A stretch of 37,038 bases of DNA, from positions 1-37,038 of the forward strand of contig JBEKFZ010000036.1 of assembly GCA_050013075.1 (NCBI GenBank). The letters are read 5' to 3'. The notes under the pieces were generated by a model. The model ran no database searches. It was not told the DNA's origin and saw only the letters and a list, made by a program, of their open reading frames with translations. The first letter of the stretch is position 1. The number at the start of each line of letters is the position of its first letter. Positions 1 to 8,510 of this stretch are shown here, piece by piece. The translations under genes were made by a program, and so were the position numbers. The stretch is from JBEKIK01 sp050013075 (GTDB lineage: Bacteria; Planctomycetota; Planctomycetia; Pirellulales; Thermoguttaceae).

Positions 1-961
1 GCTGTTCCTGGTGCGACATGCCGCAGTTGATCACCAGTAGCGGCTCCGCCCCCAGATCCTCGCAAAGCTGGAGATATTCGTGGAATCCCAGGCCGTTCGT
101 GGAGAAGTATTGCCATAAATTCCACTGATTGCGGCGCTGGGCCGGTTCACCGACGGTGCGTTTCCAGCGCATGGCGTTATCCAGCGTCTCGCCCTCGACC
201 CAGCATCCGCCGGGAAAACGCACGAACGAGGGGTGGAGATTTTCCAGCATCGCGGCCAGGTCCAAACGCATTCCGTTGGGCCGATCCTTGAAGGTTTTGT
301 GCGGGAAAAGCGAAACCATGTCCATCCACAGCGTGCCCGGACGCGAGGCACTAAGGACCAATTGGGCCTTGGGGTCGGTCGCGTTGGATGTCAAAACCAC
401 TTTGTAAGTCTTCCATTGTGAATCGACATTGTCGATTCGGGCCTGGGCATAGGTTTTTTTGCCGTTGGCGTTTTTCAGGGCGGCGGTCACCGGGCCGGTA
501 AATCCGTCGCCAGCGCGAAGGGCGACCGACAGATCGTACTGAGCGTTCTTTTCCACGGCGATGCCCCAATAACCATCGTTCGCAACGCCGACTTGACCCT
601 GACCGTCGGAGGACATTTTCAAACGCAGGGATCGGGGATTGTTCTTGCACATCGGATTGTCTTTGTCGATGGCAATCTCGCCCTTGGCCGAGCCGTCGGT
701 TACCAGGGTCCAGCAGTCGGGCTTGTCGGAATTCTCGAACGAGCGGTTTTGCACCAATTCGGCGTACAGCCCGCCGTCGCCGGCATGGTTGATTTCCTCG
801 AAAAATATGCCGTAAAGCGTGGGACTGACCTTTATGCCCGGCTTGTCGACCTGGACGGTTAACGACGCGCTGCCGCCGGCCGGAGTCTGGGCCTTAAGCG
901 GAAAAAAAACAATGGCGAGTTGACCCAATGTCAGAGCACAAATCGAGAAGTAGCGTTTCAT
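1..961 (-). CDS. GH51 alpha-L-arabinofuranosidase, N-terminal part (cut by window edge)
   Basis: The minus frame is open from an ATG at 961 to the window edge, giving about 320 residues. AGGAG lies just upstream of the start. Residues 1-24 look like a signal peptide ending near FPLKAQ, so the enzyme is probably exported. The GH51 N-terminus follows, with LYGIFFEEINHAGDGGLYAE and the block RFPGGCWVEGETLDN. A CBM4/9-like beta-sandwich segment sits between them (about residues 80-205). The family removes terminal alpha-L-arabinofuranose from arabinan, arabinoxylan or arabinogalactan. The catalytic glutamates would lie beyond the window, so activity cannot be judged. It is divergent from the GH27 gene across a 505-bp spacer, and a shared regulatory region is plausible. 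The family call is firm; the substrate is inferred. Confidence 0.9.
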   Translation of the reverse strand, partial: MKRYFSICALTLGQLAIVFFPLKAQTPAGGSASLTVQVDKPGIKVSPTLYGIFFEEINHAGDGGLYAELVQNRSFENSDKPDCWTLVTDGSAKGEIAIDKDNPMCKNNPRSLRLKMSSDGQGQVGVANDGYWGIAVEKNAQYDLSVALRAGDGFTGPVTAALKNANGKKTYAQARIDNVDSQWKTYKVVLTSNATDPKAQLVLSASRPGTLWMDMVSLFPHKTFKDRPNGMRLDLAAMLENLHPSFVRFPGGCWVEGETLDNAMRWKRTVGEPAQRRNQWNLWQYFSTNGLGFHEYLQLCEDLGAEPLLVINCGMSHQEQ

Positions 962-1221
962 AATCATCATCTCCTGTTGTCAAAAAAAGCGGTGATATGA
1001 GAGTCAGTAAGTCTAGTCCCAGCGGCCTCCGACAGGAAACGCTCCGGGCGGCAGATTCCCCATAGTTTACCTATGCGCAAGGTGAAAGTCGATATGACGT
1101 ATACGATTTTGCCGGTCTAGCTTGGTGATGGCCGGCTAGAGGTCGATTTTCAGGGGAATAACCATTATTTAGGATTTAAGCGCATTTTGCGCGTATGATT
1201 TTCCATTGAAAATTGAAAATT

Positions 1222-1266
1222 GCGAAGTATAAAATGAACAAATATAGATACTTTCGCGAAGTATAA
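1222..1266. promoter_or_regulatory. operator-like dyad with upstream direct repeat
   Basis: The dyad ATACTT-TCGCG-AAGTAT (1248-1264) has perfect 6-bp arms. Its right side, GCGAAGTATAA (1256-1266), repeats exactly at 1222-1232, with starts 34 bp apart. It sits between two divergently transcribed glycosidase genes, as expected for a sugar-responsive regulator site. The regulator is not in the window and the function is inferred. Confidence 0.35.
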
Positions 1267-1272
1267 CATTTT

Positions 1273-1303
1273 CCAAACCGCGACCAATGGTCGCGGCTTT
1301 ACA
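1273..1303. repeat. palindromic repeat, copy 1 (31-bp match to 33962-33992)
   Basis: The core CCGCGACCAATGGTCGCGG (1278-1296) is a 9-bp-arm palindrome followed by CTTTACA. The same 31 bases occur at 33962-33992, and related palindromes lie at 10482-10545. This points to a dispersed short palindromic family rather than a local terminator. Confidence 0.75.
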
Positions 1304-1426
1304 GGCAATATCATTCCGAACCGCGGGCGCCGGCCGCGGTTTGCTGTGCAATAAAAAGTTTTGAAAAAATTTGCGGGTCTAAGGTTGCCGCTTGTTGCAA
1401 AATTCATGGGGAAATCGCACAATGCT

Positions 1427-1432
1427 TATACT
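1427..1432 (+). promoter_or_regulatory. possible -10 element for the GH27 gene
   Basis: TATACT lies 34 bp before the GH27 start, which would give a leader of roughly 28 nt containing the AGGAG site. No good -35 box lies at 17-bp spacing, so an activator might be needed. This is a weak call. Confidence 0.3.
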
Positions 1433-1466
1433 AGTTTTCAACCTCTTTTTATAGGAGTAAAAGATC

Positions 1467-3467
1467 ATGGTTTTCCGCAACGGCAAATGTTTATTTCCGG
1501 CATTGATCGGCGTGCTTTTGGCGGGGATGATGTTTTCCCTGCCCGCCGCGGCAACGGAAAGCGTTTCGCTCGGTTCGCTGGACGTGAGCAAGGTTCGGCA
1601 AGGCTGGGGCCGGCCCCAGGCCGATAAATCCGTGGATGGACATACCATTTCCATAGGCGGAGAAAAATTCGAACAAGGGCTGGGCACCCATGCCGAAAGC
1701 ACTCTGCTTATCAATCTGAAGGGCGGGGCCGAACGGTTTACCGCTTACGTGGGCGTGGACGATGAAGTGGGCGACTACATGGGCAGCGTCGAGTTCCGCG
1801 TTTTGGCCGACGATCGCGAGCTTTGGAAGAGCGACGTAATTAAGACCGGACAGGCGCCCGAAAAGGTGGATGTGAGCCTGAAGGGATTCAAAACGCTGCA
1901 GCTTTTGGTGAACGACGCCGACGACGGAATAGCTTACGACCATGCGGACTGGGCCGACGCCAAGATCGAGTACTCAGGCAAGCGTCCGGAAGCCGTGAGC
2001 CAGCCGGTTGAGAGCGCCGTGATCCTCACGCCCAAGGCGCCGGCCACGCCGCGGATTAATGGGGCCAAGGTATTCGGCGTTCGGCCCGGAGCGCCGTTTA
2101 TATACGCCATTGCCGCCGGCGGTCAGCGCCCCATGACTTTCGCCGCGGACGACTTGCCCGAGGGTTTGAAACTCGATCCGCAAACCGGCCGGATCACGGG
2201 CGTTCTGCAAAAACGCGGGCAGTACGCGGTGGTTCTGCACGCCAAGAATGATTTGGGGCAGGCCGAGGGCAAGTTCAAGATCGTTTGCGGCGACACAATC
2301 GCCCTGACTCCCCCGATGGGCTGGAACAGTTGGAATTGCTTTGCCAACGCGGTGGACGACGCCAAGGTCCGCTCGGCCGCGAACGCCATGGTCCAGAGCG
2401 GTTTGATCAACCACGGCTGGACGTATATTAATATTGACGACTGCTGGGAGATCAAACCGGGGAGCAAAGATCCCATGCTCCAGGGCACGCCGCGCGACGA
2501 AAACGGGATGATCAACACCAACAAAAAATTCCCGGACATGAAGGCCCTGTGCGATTACATCCACGGCAAGGGATTGAAAGCGGGAATATATTCTTCGCCC
2601 GGACCGTTGACCTGCGCCAAATTCACGGGTAGTTATCAATATGAAGAAAAAGACGCCCAGCGCTATGCCCAGTGGGGATTCGATTACTTGAAATACGATT
2701 GGTGCTCGTACAGTCAAGTTACCGGAGGCCGGGGAAGCCGGGGAGGCGAGAGCCTGCCAAACCTGGAAAAGCCTTATCAAGTAATGCACGCGGCCTTGGA
2801 TAAAGTCAATCGCGACATCCATTTCAGCCTGTGCCAATACGGTTGGGGCAAGGTCTGGCAGTGGGGCTCGGAGGTTGGCGGAAATTCTTGGCGCACCACC
2901 GACGACATTGTCGATACTTGGTCCAACATGTCCAAGATCGGTTTTAATCAGGCCGGACACGAAGAATACGCCGGGCCCGGTCACTGGAACGATCCGGACA
3001 TGCTGGTGGTGGGCATGGTGGGCTGGGGGAATCTGCACCCGACCGGATTGACTCCAAACGAGCAATACACCCACATCAGTTTGTGGTGCCTGCTTTGCTC
3101 TCCGCTTCTGATCGGTTGCGACATGACCAAGCTCGACGAATTCACGCTCAATCTGCTTACCAACGACGAAGTGCTAGAGGTAAGCCAGGACCCCTTGGGC
3201 AAACAAGCCGGGCGCGTGGCCAAGGCCGATAATCTCGAAGTCTGGGCAAAAACCATGGAGGACGGGTCCACGGCCGTGGGACTTTTTAACCGCGGCGAAT
3301 CGGAAAAAACGGTCACCGCGAAATGGTCTGACCTGGGACTCACGGGCAAACAGATTGTGCGCGACCTGTGGCGGCAAAAAGACCTCGGCGAGTTCGACAA
3401 GGAGTTTCCCGTGACCGTCGCCCGACACGGCGTGGTCCTGGTGCGGATTCGCCCGGCGGGAAAATAA
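1467..3467 (+). CDS. secreted GH27 alpha-galactosidase / beta-L-arabinopyranosidase with NPCBM domain
   Basis: 666 residues. The ATG follows AGGAG at good spacing, and residues 1-29 form a signal peptide. Residues about 30-170 match the NPCBM galactose-binding-like fold (GLGTHAES, YVGVDDEVGDYMGSV). Residues about 195-275 look like an Ig/putative-Ig module (DLPEGLKLDPQTGRITGVL). The GH27 barrel then starts at TPPMGWNSWN (Met284). YLKYDW supplies the likely nucleophile Asp411, and TTDDIVDTW the likely acid/base Asp480 by alignment with known alpha-galactosidases. GHWNDPDML is also present. GH27 removes alpha-D-galactose, and some members remove beta-L-arabinopyranose. The arabinose-focused neighbours make the second activity worth considering. 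A MITE-like element begins 35 bp after the stop. Family call firm, exact substrate unknown. Confidence 0.93.
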   Translation: MVFRNGKCLFPALIGVLLAGMMFSLPAAATESVSLGSLDVSKVRQGWGRPQADKSVDGHTISIGGEKFEQGLGTHAESTLLINLKGGAERFTAYVGVDDEVGDYMGSVEFRVLADDRELWKSDVIKTGQAPEKVDVSLKGFKTLQLLVNDADDGIAYDHADWADAKIEYSGKRPEAVSQPVESAVILTPKAPATPRINGAKVFGVRPGAPFIYAIAAGGQRPMTFAADDLPEGLKLDPQTGRITGVLQKRGQYAVVLHAKNDLGQAEGKFKIVCGDTIALTPPMGWNSWNCFANAVDDAKVRSAANAMVQSGLINHGWTYINIDDCWEIKPGSKDPMLQGTPRDENGMINTNKKFPDMKALCDYIHGKGLKAGIYSSPGPLTCAKFTGSYQYEEKDAQRYAQWGFDYLKYDWCSYSQVTGGRGSRGGESLPNLEKPYQVMHAALDKVNRDIHFSLCQYGWGKVWQWGSEVGGNSWRTTDDIVDTWSNMSKIGFNQAGHEEYAGPGHWNDPDMLVVGMVGWGNLHPTGLTPNEQYTHISLWCLLCSPLLIGCDMTKLDEFTLNLLTNDEVLEVSQDPLGKQAGRVAKADNLEVWAKTMEDGSTAVGLFNRGESEKTVTAKWSDLGLTGKQIVRDLWRQKDLGEFDKEFPVTVARHGVVLVRIRPAGK

Positions 3468-3502
3468 AAACTTATCCGAGGGTGTCCTGAAATTGAGATA
3501 TT

Positions 3503-3628
3503 TATTGAGTGTCAGATAATAAATGTCGCGTTTTCGCCTCAGAGCCGGGCCGTATCGGCCCGGAATTACCGGGGCGACACGCCCCGGCTCTGACTTTTTA
3601 TGCAACATTCTTTTTCTGAGACTCAATA
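3503..3628 (-). mobile_element. MITE-like element, copy A (inverted relative to B and C)
   Basis: This 126-bp element starts with TATTGAGTGTCAG and ends with CTGAGACTCAATA. The ends are near-perfect terminal inverted repeats, and both termini carry TA. Inside are two perfect hairpins, CCGGGCCGTATCGGCCCGG and CCGGGGCGACACGCCCCGG, each flanked by the CAGAGCC/GGCTCTG motif. Its reverse complement matches the elements at 7733-7859 and 24619-24746 over the full length. It encodes nothing and lies just behind the GH27 stop codon, where its hairpins could also end transcription. Confidence 0.75.
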
Positions 3629-3629
3629 G

Positions 3630-3651
3630 CCCGCCGTAAACACACGGCGGG
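3630..3651. repeat. short hairpin after MITE copy A
   Basis: CCCGCCG (3630-3636) pairs with CGGCGGG (3645-3651) across TAAACACA. It directly abuts the end of the element at 3503-3628 and has no long T-run. Confidence 0.5.
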
Positions 3652-3676
3652 TTTAATGGGGAAAGAACGCCACGAG

Positions 3677-3700
3677 GCCCCCGGTGTATTCACCGGGGGC
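3677..3700. repeat. GCCCCCGGTG hairpin repeat, copy 1
   Basis: GCCCCCGGTG (3677-3686), loop TATT, CACCGGGGGC (3691-3700), then TAAAT. Related copies lie at 16854-16876 and 23164-23188. It sits 45 bp before the start of the double GH127 gene, so it would fall in its leader. Confidence 0.65.
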
Positions 3701-3744
3701 TAAATATGCCTATATTCAATTCTTATCAGAAAGGACATGGACCA

Positions 3745-6700
3745 ATGAAACCCGCACTTGTGCTCACGGCTGTTTTGTCGTTTTTTACCGCAACGATTGC
3801 TCCCGCGTTTGCCGATGTGCTTGCCGACGACGGGGCCAAGGTCAAGGTTGCGCCCGTGGTTCCGCTTGTGGTTCATGCTTTTCCGCTTTGGGACGTGCGA
3901 CTGCTGGACGGTCCGTTCAAGCACGCCATGGAACTGGACGAGAAGTATCTGCTTTCGCTGGACATGGATCGGCTGCTGCACAACTTCCGCGTGAACGCCT
4001 CTCTGCCTTCCTCGGCCCAACCGCTGGGCGGCTGGGAAGACCCCAATTGCGAGTTGCGCGGGCATTTTGTGGGTCACTATTTGTCGGCCTGCGCGATGAT
4101 GTACGCCGCCACGGGCGATGAAAAATTCAAGCAAAATGGCGACGCCGTGGTGGCGGGCCTGGCAGCGTGCCAGGCGAAAATCGGTACCGGCTACCTTAGC
4201 GCGTTTCCTGAGTCGTTCTTCGACCGCGTGGAATCGACCGGGCGCGTGTGGGCGCCTTACTACACCCTGCATAAAATTTACGCCGGGTTGTTGGACATGT
4301 ACGTATATTGCGACAACCTTCAGGCCCTGGAGGTGTGCAAGAAGTTCGCCGACTGGGTTATCGCCCGCAACGCAAAGCTTTCCGACGAACAAATGCAGAA
4401 GATGCTGCGCGTCGAGCACGGCGGCATGAACGAAGTGCTGGCCAACCTGTACGCCCTCACAGGCGAGGAAAAATACTTGAAAATCGCCCAGCGATTCAAC
4501 CATACGGCCGTCCTATCTCCGGCCTCGAAGCAAGAGGACAAACTCAACAACCTGCACGCCAACACGCAGATTCCGAAATTCATCGGCGTAGCGCGGCAAT
4601 ATGAACTAACTGGCCAGGACCGGCTCGGCGCGGCTGCGCGGTTTTTCTGGGACACCGTGGTCAAGGAGCGTTCTTACGTCATCGGCGGCAACAGCAACGG
4701 CGAGGCGTTTTCGCCCAAGGAAACACTTTCCAAGGGCCTGGGGCCCAACACCACCGAAACATGCAACACCTACAACATGCTCAAACTGACGCGGCACTTG
4801 TTCTGCCTCGATCCGTTGGCCGAATACGCCGATTACTACGAACGGGCGCTTATCAATCACATCCTGGCGTCGCAAAATCCGGCGGACGGCATGATGTGCT
4901 ACTATGTGCCGCTAAGGTCCGGATCGCATAAGGACGAGCATTACAGCACGCCGCTAAAGACCTTCGCCTGCTGCACGGGCACGGGCGTGGAAAATCACGC
5001 CAAGTATGGCGACAGCATCTACTTCCACGACGAAAACAATCTTTATCTGAACTTGTTCATCGCCTCGGAATTGAACTGGAAGGCCAAGGGCCTGAAGCTC
5101 CGTCAGGATACGAAGTATCCGGACGAGGGTGCAAGCAAACTCGTGTTTACCTGCGACAAGCCCGTGGAGTTGGCCCTGCGCGTCAGGCATCCGTGGTGGG
5201 CGGTTAAGGGTTTTGAGATACGCGTAAACGGCGAGAAACAGGCCGATTCCAGCCGGCCGGGCAGTTACGCGGCGGTTTCGCGCGTTTGGAAAAGCGGCGA
5301 CAGCGTGGAAATTTCCATGCCCTTTAGCCTGTATACCGAAGGTTTCCGCGACAATCCGCGGCGTTTCGCGTTCTTAAGCGGTCCCTTGGTACTGTGCGCC
5401 GAAGTGGACGCCAAAAAAACGTTTCCCGTGGTTGTGGCCGAGGAAGGCCGGGCGCTTGACGGAGTGAAAGCCGTGCCCGGCAAGCCGAACACGTTCAGCG
5501 GTTCGGCCGAGGAATTCCGCATTCCCGGGGAAACAGACGGCAAGGGCGTGACGCTCGAACCGTTCTACAAAATGCAAGGCGCGCGGCGCTATATAGTCTA
5601 TTGGGATCGGTTCACCCCTGCCGAGTGGCAAGCGGCGGGGGATTACCCCATCAAGCCGGTCCCGTTCACCGCGGTGCACCTGAGCGACGTTTTTTGGGCG
5701 CCGCGGATCGAGATCAACCGCACGGTGACGATCCCGTTCGCCTTCGAGCAGTGCGAGAAATCGGGGCGCATGGACAATTTCGAGCGTGCGGCCGCGGCCT
5801 TGCGGGGCGAGGAATTAAAGAATAAGAAGCCGCCGGGGTTTCCGTTCGACGACACCGACCCATACAAAGTGTTGGAAGGCGCTTCTTATGCCCTGGCCGT
5901 TAAATCCGATCCCAAGATGAAGGCATACCTGGACGAGTTGATCGCCAAGATCGGCGCGGCCCAGGAGCCGGACGGGTACCTTTACACCGCCCGCACAATC
6001 AACCCCCGGCATCCGCACGATTGGTCGGGCCCCAATCGCTGGCTGCGCGACCCGGACCAGAGCCACGAACTTTATAACGCCGGCCACTTGTTCGAGGCGG
6101 CAGCCGCACATTACCAGGCCACCGGCCAACGGAACCTGCTGGACATTGCCGTCAAAGAGGCCAATCTGCTATGCGATACCTTCGGCCCGGACAAGCTGCA
6201 TATATGGCCCGGCCATCAGATCGTCGAGATGGGGCTGGTGAAACTTTATCGCGTCACGGGCGACAGGCGGTACCTGGATTTGGCCAAGTTTTTTCTTGAC
6301 GTGCGCGGCCCCGGCGGAGACGAGTATCATCAGTCGCACGTCAAGCCGGTCGATCAGACCGAGGCCGTGGGCCACGCGGTTCGGGCGGCATACATGTATA
6401 GCGGCATGGCCGACGTGGCCGCCATGACGGGCGACCAGGGATATCTGCACGCCATCGACGCCATCTGGGAAAACGTTGTAGGCAAGAAACTCTACATCAC
6501 CGGTGGCATCGGGGCCATAGGGGCGGGCGAGGCCTTCGGCAAAAACTACCAGTTGCCAAACCTCAGCGCCTACTGCGAAACCTGCGCGGCCGTGGCCAAC
6601 GACTACTGGAATCTGCGGCTCTTCCTCCTGCACGGCGACGCCAAGTACATCGACGTAATGGAACGCACGCTTTATAACGGCTTGATCTCGGGCGTGTCGC

Positions 6701-7659
6701 TGGACGGCAAGCTGTTTTTCTATCCCAATCCCTTGGAATCCGACGGCCAGCACCAGCGCAGCCCATGGTTCGGCTGCGCCTGTTGCCCGGGCAACATCAC
6801 GCGCTTCCTGGCATCAGTGCCGGGCTACGTATACGCCCAGCGCGGCGATGCGATTTATGTAAATCTTTTCGCCGGCGGCACGGCCGACATAAAGATGGAC
6901 GACGGGCGCACGGTCAAGCTGATTCAAGAGACCCGCTATCCTTGGGATGGGGCTGTTAAGATAACCGTCGAGCCGGACAAGGCCGGCGAATTTACGATAA
7001 ACGTGCGGATCCCCGGTTGGGCCCGCGATGAAGTCGTGCCCGGCGATCTGTACAAGTTTTTGGACAAGGCAAAAGAACCGGTCACGCTCAAGGTCAACGG
7101 CAAGGACGTGCCCATCGAGTTGAACAAGGGTTATGCGAGTTTGAAACGCTCGTGGAACGTCGGCGACGCGATTGAACTGAATCTGCCCATGCCCGTGCGC
7201 CGGGTTGTGGCCAACGACAAGGTCGCGGACGACGCGGGCAAGGTCGCCTTGGAGCGCGGCCCGCTGGTATATTGCGTCGAATGGCCGGACGTGAAGGGCG
7301 GCAAGGTGGTCAACCTGCTGCTGCCGGACGATGCCGCCATATCGGCCGAGTTCAGGCCGGACCTGCTCCACGGGGTGGAAGCCCTCAACGGCGAGGCGCT
7401 GAGCCTGCGTTGGGCCGAGGGCGGCAAAATAAAAAAGGAAAAAACAGCATTCACTGCCATACCTTATTATGCCTGGGCGAATCGCGGCCGGGGCGAGATG
7501 GCCATCTGGCTGGCACGCACCGAATCTGCCGCCCGGCCCTTGCCTTATCCGACCATCGCATCCACGAGCAAGGCCACGGCGTCCACCCGCGGCGCAGACG
7601 CAAAGGCGCTCAACGATCAGCGCGAGCCGAAAAGCTCGGGCGAATGGCGAGTGGAATAA
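3745..7659 (+). CDS. secreted protein with two tandem GH127-type (DUF1680) beta-L-arabinofuranosidase domains
   Basis: 1304 residues. I prefer the ATG at 3745, which follows AAGGAC and begins a signal peptide (MKPALVLTAVLSFFTATIA). The frame is open 13 codons further, but there is no ribosome site there. Domain 1 (about 33-600) has LLDGPFKHAMELDEKYLLSL and GHFVGHYLSA and resembles the GH146/GH127 group. Domain 2 (about 640-1270) resembles GH127 HypBA1. Both keep the zinc/cysteine centre: Glu320, Glu338-Cys340 and Cys409-Cys410 in domain 1; Glu929, Glu945-Cys947 and Cys1013-Cys1014 in domain 2. The 16-residue distance between the two glutamates of domain 2 matches HypBA1 Glu322/Glu338. The family uses a zinc-bound Cys nucleophile to release beta-L-arabinofuranose, for example from hydroxyproline-linked arabinosides. 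The C-terminal 40 residues are Ser/Ala/Lys-rich. Usual members have one domain, so the fusion is unusual. Confidence 0.93.
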   Translation: MKPALVLTAVLSFFTATIAPAFADVLADDGAKVKVAPVVPLVVHAFPLWDVRLLDGPFKHAMELDEKYLLSLDMDRLLHNFRVNASLPSSAQPLGGWEDPNCELRGHFVGHYLSACAMMYAATGDEKFKQNGDAVVAGLAACQAKIGTGYLSAFPESFFDRVESTGRVWAPYYTLHKIYAGLLDMYVYCDNLQALEVCKKFADWVIARNAKLSDEQMQKMLRVEHGGMNEVLANLYALTGEEKYLKIAQRFNHTAVLSPASKQEDKLNNLHANTQIPKFIGVARQYELTGQDRLGAAARFFWDTVVKERSYVIGGNSNGEAFSPKETLSKGLGPNTTETCNTYNMLKLTRHLFCLDPLAEYADYYERALINHILASQNPADGMMCYYVPLRSGSHKDEHYSTPLKTFACCTGTGVENHAKYGDSIYFHDENNLYLNLFIASELNWKAKGLKLRQDTKYPDEGASKLVFTCDKPVELALRVRHPWWAVKGFEIRVNGEKQADSSRPGSYAAVSRVWKSGDSVEISMPFSLYTEGFRDNPRRFAFLSGPLVLCAEVDAKKTFPVVVAEEGRALDGVKAVPGKPNTFSGSAEEFRIPGETDGKGVTLEPFYKMQGARRYIVYWDRFTPAEWQAAGDYPIKPVPFTAVHLSDVFWAPRIEINRTVTIPFAFEQCEKSGRMDNFERAAAALRGEELKNKKPPGFPFDDTDPYKVLEGASYALAVKSDPKMKAYLDELIAKIGAAQEPDGYLYTARTINPRHPHDWSGPNRWLRDPDQSHELYNAGHLFEAAAAHYQATGQRNLLDIAVKEANLLCDTFGPDKLHIWPGHQIVEMGLVKLYRVTGDRRYLDLAKFFLDVRGPGGDEYHQSHVKPVDQTEAVGHAVRAAYMYSGMADVAAMTGDQGYLHAIDAIWENVVGKKLYITGGIGAIGAGEAFGKNYQLPNLSAYCETCAAVANDYWNLRLFLLHGDAKYIDVMERTLYNGLISGVSLDGKLFFYPNPLESDGQHQRSPWFGCACCPGNITRFLASVPGYVYAQRGDAIYVNLFAGGTADIKMDDGRTVKLIQETRYPWDGAVKITVEPDKAGEFTINVRIPGWARDEVVPGDLYKFLDKAKEPVTLKVNGKDVPIELNKGYASLKRSWNVGDAIELNLPMPVRRVVANDKVADDAGKVALERGPLVYCVEWPDVKGGKVVNLLLPDDAAISAEFRPDLLHGVEALNGEALSLRWAEGGKIKKEKTAFTAIPYYAWANRGRGEMAIWLARTESAARPLPYPTIASTSKATASTRGADAKALNDQREPKSSGEWRVE

Positions 7660-7712
7660 GGGTGTCCGGAAAAGGTCTCCTCGGCCCCTTCCGGGTTTAT
7701 AGTGAAAAAACA

Positions 7713-7730
7713 CCGGGAGCAAGCTCCCGG
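7713..7730. terminator. hairpin behind the double GH127 gene
   Basis: CCGGGAGC-AA-GCTCCCGG is a perfect 8-bp stem 53 bp after the stop. No T-run follows, so it may be another short palindromic repeat rather than a terminator. A MITE-like element starts 3 bp later. Confidence 0.4.
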
Positions 7731-7732
7731 GC

Positions 7733-7859
7733 TATTGGGTGTCAGAAGAAGAATGTCGCATGAAAAGTCAGAGCCGGGGCGTGTCGCCCCGGTAATTCCG
7801 CACCCGACACGGCCCGGCTCTGAGGCGAAAACGCGACATTCATTACCTGAGACTCAATA
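7733..7859 (+). mobile_element. MITE-like element, copy B
   Basis: 127 bp, from TATTGGGTGTCAG to CTGAGACTCAATA. It is the same orientation as the copy at 24619-24746 and opposite to 3503-3628. The first inner hairpin CCGGGGCGTGTCGCCCCGG is perfect, while the second (CCGCACCCGACACGGCCCGG) has lost part of its pairing. It lies between the convergent GH127 and nikR genes, 73 bp after the GH127 stop. Confidence 0.75.
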
Positions 7860-7873
7860 AACATTAATTCCCT

Positions 7874-8281
7874 CTATTCCGCGCTGGCCATTACCAGTTC
7901 GCCTTTGAAAATGCCTTTTAACCCGCGCAATTTGGCGGCGATCTTTTGCAGGCGTTTGGCCGGGCCGCGCAATACGATCACTTCCAGGCAAAGATCGTGG
8001 GTCAAGTGCGCGTGCAGGGTGGATATGACCAAATCGGTATTGTCGTGCTGCAAGGCCGTGAGATGATCGCGCAGTTGGGGGCGGTGATGATCGTAAACCA
8101 AGGTAAGTGTTCCGGCCGCGTCCTTGCTGTCCGACTGCCAGGCATTTTGCGTAAGCTTATCGCGGAGTAGTTGACGAATCGCTTCGCTGCGGGTGGCAAA
8201 ATGTTCGTCCTTGCAATAGCGGTCGAATTGTTCCAACAGATCATCTTCCAAGGACACCGAAAAGCGGACTACGCCGGGCAT
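7874..8281 (-). CDS. nikR: NikR-type nickel-responsive transcriptional regulator
   Basis: 135 residues, the normal NikR length. An N-terminal ribbon-helix-helix (about residues 3-45, VVRFSVSLEDDLLEQFDRY and TRSEAIRQLLRD) is followed by an ACT-like C-terminal domain. The nickel site is complete: His79, His90, His92 and Cys98 have the same spacing as His76, His87, His89 and Cys95 of the E. coli protein. NikR binds DNA when loaded with Ni(II) and usually represses nickel uptake genes. None of those genes is in the window, so the target is unknown. The ATG at 8281 follows AGGAACC. The gene stands alone, with a repeat-filled spacer upstream. The conserved metal ligands make the call strong. Confidence 0.92.
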   Translation of the reverse strand: MPGVVRFSVSLEDDLLEQFDRYCKDEHFATRSEAIRQLLRDKLTQNAWQSDSKDAAGTLTLVYDHHRPQLRDHLTALQHDNTDLVISTLHAHLTHDLCLEVIVLRGPAKRLQKIAAKLRGLKGIFKGELVMASAE

Positions 8282-8302
8282 GATAGGTGGTTCCTGTTTA
8301 AA

Positions 8303-8510
8303 GGGTTCAGGGTTCAGTGGACAGGGTTCAGGGTTCGATGGAGTTTTCAGTTCACAGTTATCAGTTTACAGTTTTTTATTTACCATTCATCATTCAGGGT
8401 TCACTTTTTTTCCTAATTTCTAATTCATAGTGCGACATAGCGTCAACAAATAATCCACAATCCCTTTGTCGAAATCCTGAACCCTGAACCCTGCCCGCTG
8501 AACCCTGAAT
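8303..8510. repeat. GGGTTCAG-type filler repeats in both orientations
   Basis: Units of AGGGTTC occur at 8303-8336 and near 8395-8400. The inverted form (GAACCCTGAACCCTG) occurs at 8479-8509. In between is the related CAGTTCACAGTTATCAGTTTACAG tract around 8346-8372. No coding potential. Confidence 0.7.

Larger units (their letters stand above)
962..1466. other. divergent intergenic region between GH51 and GH27
   Basis: This 505-bp spacer has no credible gene. It contains a short dyad GCGCA-TTT-TGCGC (1180-1192), an operator-like dyad at 1248-1264, a palindromic repeat shared with 33962-33992 (1273-1303), and a second inverted repeat AACCGCGG/CCGCGGTT (1319-1341). It probably carries the promoters of both flanking glycosidase genes. 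Confidence 0.6.

Noticed and set aside
1974..3074. 366-codon open frame on the minus strand
   Set aside because: Antisense to the GH27 gene; no start signal or recognisable fold.
6814..7722. 302-codon open frame on the minus strand
   Set aside because: Antisense to the double GH127 gene and without family features.
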